From Candidatus Iainarchaeum sp. (GTDB lineage: Archaea > Iainarchaeota > Iainarchaeia > Iainarchaeales > UBA10219): a stretch of DNA of 64,000 nucleotides. The notes under the pieces are model-generated. The model was not told the DNA's origin, ran no database searches, and worked only from the letters and a program-made list of their open reading frames with translations. Shown in pieces: positions 53,148 through 63,067 of this stretch. A program made the translations under genes and the position numbers. The stretch covers positions 187,189 to 251,188 of the forward strand of contig JAGVWE010000004.1 of the NCBI GenBank assembly GCA_018304425.1. Direction: 5' to 3'. Each line of letters starts with the position of its first letter. The first letter of the stretch is position 1.

Positions 53148-53624
53148 TTATCCTGGCATCATGGGCGGTGGCCGCGGCCTCGCCCCCAAGCCGGGGTGCG
53201 GGTGCCTCATGCCGTGCATGCGTTCCATGACGTCTTTCCCGGAGTCCACCGGGCTTCCCTGTTCTTCCTGGCCCTGCTGGGGCATTCCCTGGCTCTGGGT
53301 GACGAAGAAGAAGTCGATGATGATGGAGGCAAAGCCCAGCATGAACAGCATGTACAGCAGGTAAACGCCGCCGAACAATGCCCACAAATCGCTGAAAAAC
53401 ACGAAGTAACAGAAGCCCGCAATCAGGATGTAGGACAGTGCGCTCTTCCCCAGGTGCATGCGCGCCCACGAGACGATGGTCAGCAGAATGAATATCTTGA
53501 GGACGAAGTTGGCGTCCGCGAACATTTCCCCCAGGAAGCCAAGGAACGTCAGCATGCTACCTACAAAGCGCGAAGAGGTTAATAGCCTTCCCCGTTGCCC
53601 AACCCACACCAACCAATTACCCAT
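53148..53624 (-). CDS. small membrane protein with Met/Pro/His-rich tail
   Basis: 158 aa; ERMHGMRHPHPGLGARPRPPPMMPG tail. Confidence 0.6.
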   Translation of the reverse strand: MGNWLVWVGQRGRLLTSSRFVGSMLTFLGFLGEMFADANFVLKIFILLTIVSWARMHLGKSALSYILIAGFCYFVFFSDLWALFGGVYLLYMLFMLGFASIIIDFFFVTQSQGMPQQGQEEQGSPVDSGKDVMERMHGMRHPHPGLGARPRPPPMMPG

Positions 53625-53677
53625 TATTTCGGCAATCGACGAATAATTATATAAGCTGGTTGCGATCCATTCCCTGC

Positions 53678-54097
53678 ATGCAGCGGGTTTACCTGGACTC
53701 GAATGTATTTATTGCCGTCATCCGCGGGGACATGGGGAAACCGTTTAGGTTGATGTATCAGTTTTCCATGGATTTTTTGGTTCATTGCCAAGGGCGTTTC
53801 GAGGTCATTCTCTCCGATGTGACGTTAAAAGAAATCCGGTGTCATGCTTACTCTTCCCCGGAGGAAGCCTTGGCTTTGTTTGCAGAACACGGCATTCGGG
53901 TGACGCTGGTTGGTCCCGATGAATCCAACAAACGCAGGGCCAAGGAAATAGAATTGCTGGGCGTTCATTATCCGGATAGCCTGCACGTCGCATTGGCTTT
54001 GAGGTGGCAAGCCTGTGCGATTGTTACCTGGAACGTCAAGGACTTCGAGCCGGTACGCCACCTGATTGACGTGCGGGAACCGGCGGGTTTTGGTTGA
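53678..54097 (+). CDS. PIN-domain toxin-like protein
   Basis: MQRVYLDSNVFIAVIRG; YPDSLHVALALRWQACAIVTWNVKDF. Confidence 0.85.
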   Translation: MQRVYLDSNVFIAVIRGDMGKPFRLMYQFSMDFLVHCQGRFEVILSDVTLKEIRCHAYSSPEEALALFAEHGIRVTLVGPDESNKRRAKEIELLGVHYPDSLHVALALRWQACAIVTWNVKDFEPVRHLIDVREPAGFG

Positions 54098-54099
54098 TT

Positions 54100-54375
54100 C
54101 TATAGCAGGCCTTTTTCCCGTAAGAGTTCGTCCGCCAACTGGGCTCGTTCTTCCCGGGTTGGAAACCGCCCGGTGAAGCCCCGTGCCCTGGCTTTTTCGG
54201 CCAGCTTTTGGAAGTCCCGCCGCATCCGCTCCCGCCGAACGGCCAGGACTTTTTCCCTGACCGCGTCCCGCACGAAGTCGTTGCGCGAGCTGTGCAGGCC
54301 CTCTGATTTCACGCATGCGTCGACTTCTTTGACCAGCTTGGGCTCCAGGGTGATGCAATACTGTTTCATGGCCAT
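54100..54375 (-). CDS. ribbon-helix-helix protein (convergent with PIN gene)
   Basis: MKQYCITLEPKLVKEVDACVKSEGLHSSRNDFVRDAVREKV. Confidence 0.75.
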   Translation of the reverse strand: MAMKQYCITLEPKLVKEVDACVKSEGLHSSRNDFVRDAVREKVLAVRRERMRRDFQKLAEKARARGFTGRFPTREERAQLADELLREKGLL

Positions 54376-54450
54376 GATATTGATTACGGTATTGGTTTAT
54401 TTAAGCGTTTTGGTTGGCTGGCCGAAAGACAGGGGTTCCGGGGAAGCCGT

Positions 54451-55878
54451 TTACCGGTAGCGGTTGGGGCCGCGTTCTTGGCTCCAGTAGTCGGGTTGTG
54501 CGTAGGCCGGGAACCCGGTGCCAGTGCCTTGGGTGCTTGTGCCCGTCGTTCCCGTGCCGGTCCATTCGTTGTCCGCGCCCGTGCCTGGCACGCTGCCGGT
54601 TGGTTGCTCGCCGCTTGGAATCGTGGTGGTTTCGGTTCCGTCGAGGGTGGGGTTATCGGTTGTCGCGGAACCCGTGCCGGTTTGGTTCACGGCCTGCACG
54701 CCGCCGGGCCCGCATCCCTCTCCCGGTTCACCTGGTTCCCAGTTCACGCAGGTGTTTCCGGGCTGCTCAGGTGAAACGGATTGGTTTTGGGCGGTGCTGC
54801 CGGGGCAGAAGCATTTTTTTTCGGAGTCCCAGTCACAGTGGTCCTTCTTGTTGGAGCAGAACTTTTCTTTGCAGACGTCTCTGGCCAGTTGGTCGAGTGT
54901 TTTGCTTGGGTTCTTGGGCACTCTCTGTGCCACTTCGCGGTCGTCATCCTCGGTCCACTTGCAACCATCCCCCGTGGTCGGCCCGCCACCCCCGCCTCCT
55001 CCTCCAGTCGTTGGCGGGCTTCCTCCGGTGCTTCCCGTGGGTTTGGGGATGCAGGCACAATAGTCTGCTGTTCCCTTGCCACACGTTCCCTTGCCGCCAT
55101 CGCACTCGCCGGCTTGGCCGCACTGCGTCCAATACAGGGCCGCATCATTTTTTCCTTGGCCGGCAGCGGCCTTCGTCGAGCAATCAACGTCTGCCTGGGT
55201 CGCCTGGTTGGCGCCACTGCCGTCGCGGGGTGCTTCGCCGGCTTGGGTTCCTTCGTCCTCGCCGCAGGGCACGCAGTTCTTGTTCAGTATTTTGCACTTG
55301 CCCTCGCCCTCGCAGGTGCCGCAGGCCGTCTCATAAGCCGCCTGCCACTCCGTTGGGTTCTTTTTCTTGCTCTGGTGGGATTGCACCAAGGCCGCATCCG
55401 CCGCTTTCTTCGCGTCCGCATTGCATTCGTTGCTTGAAGTGGTCGGGCCACCTGCAGCTCCGCCTCCTCCGGAATCGGGGCTGCCCCCGCCAACTGAGGT
55501 GGTGCCCGAATAGCACACACAGGAATAGTCATAGGTTACGACCCCATAATACTTCGAAAACCCCCTTTTCACTTCATATCCTGTTACCTTTACGGTGGCT
55601 TTCCCGGAATTGCAGGCCTCCGCCTTGCAAAAAGCCGCGCACCGCGTGTCGGCGGCGGTCTGGGCTTCGACCGCGCAACCTTTCGCGGCAGCGTCCTTTT
55701 CCTCCTGGCTTGGCGCTCCGAACATTCCAAAGGAACCGCATTCCTTCTTTACCCCATCTTCATTTTCTTTCGCACAGACCACCGATTCACCGGCAAACCC
55801 AGTCGAGGGAAGGGTGCAACCAGCCAGCACGATTAAGGCGCTAATGGCTAAAATGAGCAGTAATTGGCGTGTTTTCAT
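54451..55878 (-). CDS. large Cys-rich lipoprotein
   Basis: MKTRQLLLILAISALIVLAGCTLP lipobox; many Cys; Gly/Thr/Pro-rich linkers. Confidence 0.75.
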   Translation of the reverse strand: MKTRQLLLILAISALIVLAGCTLPSTGFAGESVVCAKENEDGVKKECGSFGMFGAPSQEEKDAAAKGCAVEAQTAADTRCAAFCKAEACNSGKATVKVTGYEVKRGFSKYYGVVTYDYSCVCYSGTTSVGGGSPDSGGGGAAGGPTTSSNECNADAKKAADAALVQSHQSKKKNPTEWQAAYETACGTCEGEGKCKILNKNCVPCGEDEGTQAGEAPRDGSGANQATQADVDCSTKAAAGQGKNDAALYWTQCGQAGECDGGKGTCGKGTADYCACIPKPTGSTGGSPPTTGGGGGGGGPTTGDGCKWTEDDDREVAQRVPKNPSKTLDQLARDVCKEKFCSNKKDHCDWDSEKKCFCPGSTAQNQSVSPEQPGNTCVNWEPGEPGEGCGPGGVQAVNQTGTGSATTDNPTLDGTETTTIPSGEQPTGSVPGTGADNEWTGTGTTGTSTQGTGTGFPAYAQPDYWSQERGPNRYR

Positions 55879-55927
55879 CGAGTCACCATCTTGGTTTTTG
55901 TCATATGATATGTCTTCATTGGCCTAT

Positions 55928-58900
55928 TTAACTGTTTCCCTGGATTGCCGTGGAACCCGTTCTTGGCGGACTGCTTGCCGAGTAGCCAATGCAGGTCTTT
56001 CCGGCTTCCAGCTTCTGCGTGAAGTCGTGGATGCTTTGCTTGGCCCCTGCTTGCTTGTAGATGCGGGTGGGGTCCCAGAAGAAGCTGACGCTGGTTCCCT
56101 CTTCCCGGGCGCAGAGCAGCTGGCGTTTAACCAGGCTAAACACGTCCTCCACCGAGTTGATGTAATCGCTGGTCGCCCTTCCCGGCCGGTTGTATTGCAT
56201 GCTGCTGATGCCCTGCAGTTTCACCACGGCACCGTACTCGTCTGCCGTGAGGAAGTTCAGGGAACCCTTGGGTTCTTCGGCCCGCAACACCGCGCTCATG
56301 TGCCTGGGCGTGTAGATAATGGTGCGCAAGTCCACTTTGCCAGCATAATCCGCCTTTGACCAGTCCACGGTGTACGCGTTCTGGAAGTTGAACAAGCGGT
56401 CTTTCTGGGTCGCAGACCTATCCGGTTTGTGGAAGAAAGCCTCGGTGACGAGTTGGCCGTCGAAGTTCAGGCAAGCCCCCGCGCCGCTCCACTCCGTCAA
56501 GCTCGTGCCCGTGTTCACCGGCAACTCCTTGTCAGACAAGAGGTAGAACGCCCCAAACGGTTCGGTGCTTATCTCCTTCTTGTTCATCTCCAGCACCACG
56601 GGCGTGGCATAACTGGGCGCCATCGTCATCTTCACGGCGCCCTCTCCCTGGGTCTCCATGCGCAACACGATGCCCTTGAATTGCGGCGACGTGTTGATGG
56701 TCTTGATGTCTTTTTCGATGGACGTGAAAATCTTGTTCATGGGGTTGGAGCCCGCATCCGGGTAGCTCGTCAAGGCCACGGCACCGTTGTCAATCCGGAC
56801 CGTTTCCGTGGGGTTGAGGTTCACGAAGGAAACCCCGTAGCCCTGCCGGTCAAACCGGTCCTTTTTGAGGCCCACGAGACCGTCAAAGGGCAGCCGGTAG
56901 AACATGGAGTTCGGCACCGGGTCGGCCACCCGGTACAGGGAAACGCTCATCTTGCCTTTGACGTTGCCTTGGTCGTCGAAGAACCGCCAGTCGTTCGTGA
57001 ACAGGGGGCCCAGTTCGACTTCGTATATGCCGGCCTGAATGGTGTTCACGTTGTTTTCGAATCGGCGGGTGAAGAACAGCTTGTTTTGCTGCAGGTAAAG
57101 CTGGTTGAACCCGTACTTCTTGTTGCCGGGCGCGGTTCCCAGGCTATGGAAAGCCGTGTCAGCGTCGGCAAAGGCCACGTTCGTGTAATACTCGCCGAAG
57201 TCCTTGATGAAGTCCTCGGAATAGCCGTCGGCCATGAGCATGGCGTTGAACTTGGTCAACTGGTTGAGGGCCTGGACATTGGGCACGCGGGCAGTCCAGT
57301 TGACGGACGAATCCGCCTTGATGAACCGGTTGATGGTGGACTCCCCATACGTTGTCTCCGTGCTCCGCGGCGTGCCGCACCCCGTTTTCTGCTCGATCTC
57401 GCTGGGCTGCGGGTTGAGGTTCACCCTGAACGCGAACGCCACCGAAGCCGAGTCAATCGAGGCAGCCGAGGACGAAGTGACTTCCGCCACCGCCGTGTAG
57501 ATGCCGTCCGCGAGGTCGGCCATGATGCACTCGCCGGTCTTCGAGTTCACGCCCGCGAGGTTGCTGATGCCCGCCAAGGCAATGGTGCAGGTTTTCAGGC
57601 CTCCCGCCGTCCCGTTCATGCGCACCGAAACGCTGGCATCCGCAGGCGCCGTGCCGTTGTTCGTGGCAGTCACCTGGACGGTCATGTCGTCGCCGTTCTG
57701 GGTGCCGATGATGCTGCTTGCGCCCACGCTTCCGGCATCCACCGTATGCAGTGCGTTGTCCGTATTGAACTGGGTGGTCACCTTGCCGGTTTCATCCGTT
57801 GAGGGGCACGTGAACTGGTAGTTGTTGGCCTTGAGGAATTCATCAAACGCCTCCAGCCTTTTGACTATGGCGATGTTCAATTGCGTGGCGTCGCAGTAGA
57901 TGCCATTGGCATTGTCCGCGTTGCAGGAGTCCGCCTGGATGGCGTCCGAGCCGTTCCAGTTCCAGTTCAGCCTGGTTTTGGGCAAGGCTCCCGGCCCGTT
58001 CACGCCCAAGGAGGTGCCTGCATTGCACGCAAACGTGTCAAAGTCGAGTCTCGGTATCTCGAGTTTCTCGGTTTGGGTGATGAAGCGCACGTGGATGGGC
58101 TCCCGGTACTCGCCGTCGCTGGCTTCCACGCAGGCGCCCTGGTTGGTTGGAGCCCCTATCCAGTAGCCCGCGAACTCCCCGTTATCGCACGTAACGGCCG
58201 CTTTTCCCGCATGCAGGGGGTCCCCGTGGTGGTGGATCTTGGTCAAAATGGTGGCAATCGCGTACGTCGGCTTTTCGTCCAAGATGCCGAGGTTCTGGAA
58301 GTTGACGCCCACGGTTTGAGTGGAATTCTTTGAACCGCAGTCCAGGCAGTCCGCAATGGCGAGGTTGAACATCCCGACCAGTTTTTCCTTGTCCAGGATG
58401 ACGCTTTGCGCGTCGGGTGGGAGATAGATGGCCGCGCCCTTCTTTCCGACCCCGTTAAGGTTGATGACGTAGTCCGGCAGGGTATGCGTGTCCGTGGTAT
58501 CATGGCAGTCCTCGTCGAAGACGCCGAATATCGCCAGGACCACGGCCACGACTACGGCAACGATGATTCCAATGAGGGGCACCGCCCCAGCAATCACGAC
58601 AAGGGCACCCACCACGACTCCCGCGGCAATGGATTTCCCAACCCCTGACTTGGAGGACTCGTCCCACGCGCACATGTCGGCTGTTACGGCTACGTCTTCC
58701 CTCAGCTTGAAGTTCTTGAGGATGGCCGAGTCGGTTTGGCCGGGCGGCGTGTAGAACGTGTACTTGTCGAAGTCCAGGTAGCCGTCGGACTCGACAATCA
58801 CCTTGTACTCTGCTATCTGCCGCCAGCCTCCGCCGGCCGGGCGCGCGTACACGGGAACACCGTAGTAGCCTGGCACGGTTTTCTTCGTCACGAGGACGTC

Positions 58901-61900
58901 ATACGTTTTATCGGGCTTGGCGTTCGAAATCTCGAAGGGCTCGAGGTTGATGCCGCCCTCGCTGGCGCCGCCGCGGCAGTCGTCGTGGTCGCAGAACTTA
59001 AAGTCGACGTCCACGTTGCCGCAGGCCTTGGTGTCCACCTGGAACTTTTCGTTGCCGTCCTCGTCTCCCCGCTTGATGCGCACCCCGTTCTGGGAGTCCG
59101 GCGTGAACTTGACGCACTGGTCGAGGTTCGTAATCAGGAGCTCGCCGTCCACCTTGCTCGTGCCCACCGACACCGGGCCGGTGTCGGACAAGACTTCCGC
59201 GTCCAGGATGACCGAGAACTTGGCGGTCTTGCCGAGCACGCTGGCGTCCGGCAGGGGCGTGAAAGTAAGGCTTCCCACGTACTCCTTGTCGGCCGGCACG
59301 GTCTCGAACAGCTTGGTCTGCCGGTTGGACTGCACCAGCATGGTGGGCGCGGCTCCCGCCGAGGTGTCGTTTAACGTGATTTCCACGTAGCCAACGATGT
59401 CTCCCTGCCACACCATCATGGCAGTCAAGTTGTTCAACCCCATGGGGGTTCCGTCTTTCGTGACGCAGTTGTTTTTGACCACGATTTCCTTGACCAGCTT
59501 GCTGGTGAAAGTCGTGTCCTTCCAGGCATTGGGCTGCACGGTCAGGCAATTGGCTATCTTCGGCTTTTCCGCCAAGCCGATGTCCACCTTCAAGGGCACC
59601 GAGTAAACGTAGGTCGCGGTGCGGCTCTCGTTGCTCAACTCGATGTAGAGGCTGCCCTCCACGCTCGTCTTTTCCTTCAACAGCTTGGCCAACGCGGAGA
59701 CCGTGGCCTTGACGTTCAGGCTCTTCGTCGTGTTTTCCTCGAGCCAGAAGGGCTGCACCGTGTACTGGTTCAGGTAGTTCTGCATCTTCTGCAGGTCGAG
59801 GAGGCCCCGGAACTTGTCTCCCTTGACCAGGAGCTTGGAGATGTAGAGTTTCTGGGGCACTTTGCTGGTAATCTTCAGCTCGGCGTCGCGCTCGTTGTTG
59901 GTCGTCAGCCCCAGGGAATAGGTGAGGGTGGCGGGCGAGAAGTCCACGGGCTTGTCGCTGATTTCCAGGGCAACCGCTTCGCCCATGAACCCGCGTTTCT
60001 CGACTTCCACCGTGAGCTTCGTGCCCGGCGGGGAAGCAGGGAAGACGAATTCAACGGTTCCCTTGGGCCCCGTGGTCTTAATCTGCACGGTTTCCGCGAG
60101 GTCGGGCGTGCGGCGCCGCAACCGCACCAGCGCACCGTCGGTGTCAAAGCCCGAGTTCTCGCCACCCGCATAGGTTATGTGGACAATGACCCGGGTCTCG
60201 ATGTAGGCCGGGATAACATCCTGGTCCAAGTCGATTTTCAGCTGCTGCTCGGAGAAAATCGTGAACGCCGTCAACCGGTTGAAGGCCTCCCTCCCGCTGG
60301 AGACCATCAGTTGCTGTACGTTGGTCTGCCCTTGCTTGCGGGCCTCGACTTCGAGCTGGGTCTTGGCGGTCTTGCTTTGCGTGAACCGCCCCAAGCCGAT
60401 GGGCGGCAACTCGAACCGTTGCCCGGTCTCGCTGAAGGGCGTGGAGTCCGCGTTGACGACCGTGTACTTGTCGATGACCAGGCGGTCATCCATTTTGAGG
60501 CCGTCCTGCGTGACCCTTATCCGGAGGTTGGCGTTGTCGTGGACGGTGGGCGAGTCATTCGTGACCGTGCTCTCGAACCGGTACTTCTGGAAGACCCGCA
60601 ACTGGAAGGGCTCCTTCAAGTACACGTCGTCAATGGGGTCGAACACTTTCTCGCTGTAGCAGAAGCCGTTGGCGCAGGACTCGGCCTGGCCGACATTAAA
60701 GGTCTTATCGTAGCTGTTGGCATACAATTCCTTCTTGTCCGCGGTTTCCTTCCTATCCCCCAACGTCGAGTCCACGGGGTCGCGGAGGAACTTGCCCTGC
60801 AATTCCTCGGCTTGGATGCGGTAACTCAAGGGGAGGGCCGCGCCTGCCTGGGCTTCCTGCCTCACCTTCAGCTCCACGTCCACGTTGTAGATGCCGGGCT
60901 GCATGCCCTTATTATCCATCCACGAGACCTCGGCCCACTTCGCGTCCCCGTTCGTCAACAGGGCCCGGTCGTTGCCGGCCGGCGGGTTCCAGGTCGTGCC
61001 CCGGATGATGCTGGTAGTCGGGATGTTCAGGTTGTTGACGAACCAGGCATCCTTTTCCACGGCGTTCTCGGAGCCCGTGCGCAGGAAAAACGTCAAGGCC
61101 TTCAACGTCGAAGCACTCGGTACCTGCACGTAGAACCGCACCTTGTACCTTTCCCCGGGCACCATGGCCTTGACCTTGGTGTTGGTCTTGTCGAACAAGC
61201 CCTCGAACACGATTTTGGGTTCCCTGCCCTCGATTTTTTCGACCAGCAGGGCGTTGAATTCGATGGTCTGGTCGGGGAACACTTGTTCCACCCTGGAAGT
61301 CCAGGAAGTCCTCCCCGTCTTCGAAACCCGGGCGTACACCGCTGTATCGGCCTTTGTCGGGTGAGTGGCAACGCCCTTGTCGTCCGCGGAAAGCGTGCCC
61401 AGTTTGGTGCCCGCGGCATTGAACACTTCCACGTCCACGAAGGGCACGCCCTGCCCGTCCGCGTCCCTGGCGTTGACTTTCAGGGTGCCGAAGCCGATTT
61501 TCATGTCAATGGTGAACTTCGTTATTTGCTTGACCAGCAGTTCCTGTTCCGGGCTCTTGCCCGTGGCGGGGAACTTCTGCGCGTACGCGAGATACTTGCC
61601 GGGCTTCAAGCCCTTGAATCGGACTAGGCCCTTGTCGTCAGTCGATGGCGCGCCACAGGCCTCGCAAATGAACTTGGTCAGCGCGTAATACATGTTGACC
61701 TTGGCGTTGACCACCGGCTGCTTTTCCTCGTCCTGCACCAGCACCTCGACCTGCCCCGAGTTCTCGGGCGTCAGCTTTTCCAGCTTTACCTCGACGTTCA
61801 AGGGCTGGGCCTTCGAGGCGTTGCTCGCGTCAACCGCCACGTCCGCCGAGGAAAGGTAGTCGTCGTGGTAGGCTTCCACGAAGTACTTGCCCTTTTCCTC

Positions 61901-63055
61901 CAAGCTGAAGGTAACCTGGCTCTTGCCTTGTTCCACGGCCTGCGAGCCAATCGCTTCCCCGGTCTCCCGCTTGAGGGTCACCTTGGCCGCCGTCACGGCG
62001 TTCCCCGAAACCTTGTCCAAGACCTTGACGTTGATGACGGCCTGGACTTCCTTGGTCAGGGTCACGTCAACGGTCTTGGTCTGGTCCGCGTAGACCACGA
62101 ACTTGTCGGACTGCGCGTTCGCATACGCCCCCGAAGTATCCGTTACCACCACGTAATAGGTGCCGGGCGTCGTCTTGAAGGCCTTCTCGCCGTAACTCGT
62201 GAAACCCTGGTCCACGGAAACCCCCACCGCGTCCCTCAACTCGACCTGGGTGCCGTCCAAAGCCGGGTTCAACCGCACCAGGATTCCTCCCTCCCGGACA
62301 ACGGCCTGCTGCAAGTGCAATACGCCCGAGCCGTCGTCGACAAACGAGTCCGAGGAAATGCCGCTGCCCTCCACGTTCACGAGCACGCTGCCACAGCCGT
62401 CCGGCGGCACATAGGACAGCGTTCCATTGGTCACCGTGTAAGTGTCCTGCAGGAAGCTCACTCCCAGGTTCGAGCAACTCAGCCGCACCGTCAAGGGCTT
62501 CAAAATCTTTTGCCCCGAGGCATCCGTGAAGGAAATGCTTTTGCCCAGCGCTTCCGGCCCCAGGCCCCCATTCCCGGTTCCCCCCGCTTTTTCGGCCAAG
62601 GCCAGCCGTTGCTCGGCCGTGTCCTTGCCGAAGACAAACGACTTCTGCACGCCTTCAAAGCCGTCCCTGGTGACTATCAAGGCCACCTGGCTGCCCTCCG
62701 GCAACTCAATGGATACCGCGCCCTGCGAGTCCGTGGTCAACGTGAACGTGTCCGCGTCCGCGGTCAAGGAAACCGAGGCATTGCCCAACGGGTTGCCGGC
62801 CGCGTCCGTGACCTGCAGGCTCAAAACGGTTTTGGGCCCCAATGGGGGCGGCGTGAGGCCCGGCTGCAACAAGAAGAACGCGCCCACCGCGCCGACAACC
62901 AGCAGCAGGACCAGCAACAGGAAGCTGGGCATGACCTGGTCGATGGGGTCCACGACCTTGTAAATCGGGATGACCTTGTTGAGGCCGTCCAGTACCTTGT
63001 AATAACCGTCTTCCAGGGAATAATAAAAGTCTTTGAGGTTCTGGCCCAAGCCCAT
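55928..63055 (-). CDS. giant (2375 aa) membrane-anchored surface protein with repeated Ig/carboxypeptidase-regulatory-like domains
   Basis: N-terminal TM (MPSFLLLVLLLVVGAVGAFFLL), repeated TVLSLQVTDAAGNPLGNASVSLTAD..., VQAVINVKVLDKVSGNAVTAAKVTLKRETG modules, internal hydrophobic stretch. Confidence 0.85.
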   Translation of the reverse strand: MGLGQNLKDFYYSLEDGYYKVLDGLNKVIPIYKVVDPIDQVMPSFLLLVLLLVVGAVGAFFLLQPGLTPPPLGPKTVLSLQVTDAAGNPLGNASVSLTADADTFTLTTDSQGAVSIELPEGSQVALIVTRDGFEGVQKSFVFGKDTAEQRLALAEKAGGTGNGGLGPEALGKSISFTDASGQKILKPLTVRLSCSNLGVSFLQDTYTVTNGTLSYVPPDGCGSVLVNVEGSGISSDSFVDDGSGVLHLQQAVVREGGILVRLNPALDGTQVELRDAVGVSVDQGFTSYGEKAFKTTPGTYYVVVTDTSGAYANAQSDKFVVYADQTKTVDVTLTKEVQAVINVKVLDKVSGNAVTAAKVTLKRETGEAIGSQAVEQGKSQVTFSLEEKGKYFVEAYHDDYLSSADVAVDASNASKAQPLNVEVKLEKLTPENSGQVEVLVQDEEKQPVVNAKVNMYYALTKFICEACGAPSTDDKGLVRFKGLKPGKYLAYAQKFPATGKSPEQELLVKQITKFTIDMKIGFGTLKVNARDADGQGVPFVDVEVFNAAGTKLGTLSADDKGVATHPTKADTAVYARVSKTGRTSWTSRVEQVFPDQTIEFNALLVEKIEGREPKIVFEGLFDKTNTKVKAMVPGERYKVRFYVQVPSASTLKALTFFLRTGSENAVEKDAWFVNNLNIPTTSIIRGTTWNPPAGNDRALLTNGDAKWAEVSWMDNKGMQPGIYNVDVELKVRQEAQAGAALPLSYRIQAEELQGKFLRDPVDSTLGDRKETADKKELYANSYDKTFNVGQAESCANGFCYSEKVFDPIDDVYLKEPFQLRVFQKYRFESTVTNDSPTVHDNANLRIRVTQDGLKMDDRLVIDKYTVVNADSTPFSETGQRFELPPIGLGRFTQSKTAKTQLEVEARKQGQTNVQQLMVSSGREAFNRLTAFTIFSEQQLKIDLDQDVIPAYIETRVIVHITYAGGENSGFDTDGALVRLRRRTPDLAETVQIKTTGPKGTVEFVFPASPPGTKLTVEVEKRGFMGEAVALEISDKPVDFSPATLTYSLGLTTNNERDAELKITSKVPQKLYISKLLVKGDKFRGLLDLQKMQNYLNQYTVQPFWLEENTTKSLNVKATVSALAKLLKEKTSVEGSLYIELSNESRTATYVYSVPLKVDIGLAEKPKIANCLTVQPNAWKDTTFTSKLVKEIVVKNNCVTKDGTPMGLNNLTAMMVWQGDIVGYVEITLNDTSAGAAPTMLVQSNRQTKLFETVPADKEYVGSLTFTPLPDASVLGKTAKFSVILDAEVLSDTGPVSVGTSKVDGELLITNLDQCVKFTPDSQNGVRIKRGDEDGNEKFQVDTKACGNVDVDFKFCDHDDCRGGASEGGINLEPFEISNAKPDKTYDVLVTKKTVPGYYGVPVYARPAGGGWRQIAEYKVIVESDGYLDFDKYTFYTPPGQTDSAILKNFKLREDVAVTADMCAWDESSKSGVGKSIAAGVVVGALVVIAGAVPLIGIIVAVVVAVVLAIFGVFDEDCHDTTDTHTLPDYVINLNGVGKKGAAIYLPPDAQSVILDKEKLVGMFNLAIADCLDCGSKNSTQTVGVNFQNLGILDEKPTYAIATILTKIHHHGDPLHAGKAAVTCDNGEFAGYWIGAPTNQGACVEASDGEYREPIHVRFITQTEKLEIPRLDFDTFACNAGTSLGVNGPGALPKTRLNWNWNGSDAIQADSCNADNANGIYCDATQLNIAIVKRLEAFDEFLKANNYQFTCPSTDETGKVTTQFNTDNALHTVDAGSVGASSIIGTQNGDDMTVQVTATNNGTAPADASVSVRMNGTAGGLKTCTIALAGISNLAGVNSKTGECIMADLADGIYTAVAEVTSSSAASIDSASVAFAFRVNLNPQPSEIEQKTGCGTPRSTETTYGESTINRFIKADSSVNWTARVPNVQALNQLTKFNAMLMADGYSEDFIKDFGEYYTNVAFADADTAFHSLGTAPGNKKYGFNQLYLQQNKLFFTRRFENNVNTIQAGIYEVELGPLFTNDWRFFDDQGNVKGKMSVSLYRVADPVPNSMFYRLPFDGLVGLKKDRFDRQGYGVSFVNLNPTETVRIDNGAVALTSYPDAGSNPMNKIFTSIEKDIKTINTSPQFKGIVLRMETQGEGAVKMTMAPSYATPVVLEMNKKEISTEPFGAFYLLSDKELPVNTGTSLTEWSGAGACLNFDGQLVTEAFFHKPDRSATQKDRLFNFQNAYTVDWSKADYAGKVDLRTIIYTPRHMSAVLRAEEPKGSLNFLTADEYGAVVKLQGISSMQYNRPGRATSDYINSVEDVFSLVKRQLLCAREEGTSVSFFWDPTRIYKQAGAKQSIHDFTQKLEAGKTCIGYSASSPPRTGSTAIQGNS

Positions 63056-63067
63056 GTCGTTCTACTC

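Noticed and set aside
54414-55844. 476-aa plus-strand ORF
   Set aside because: Antisense of the Cys-rich lipoprotein; Arg/Cys/Pro-rich artefact of GC skew.
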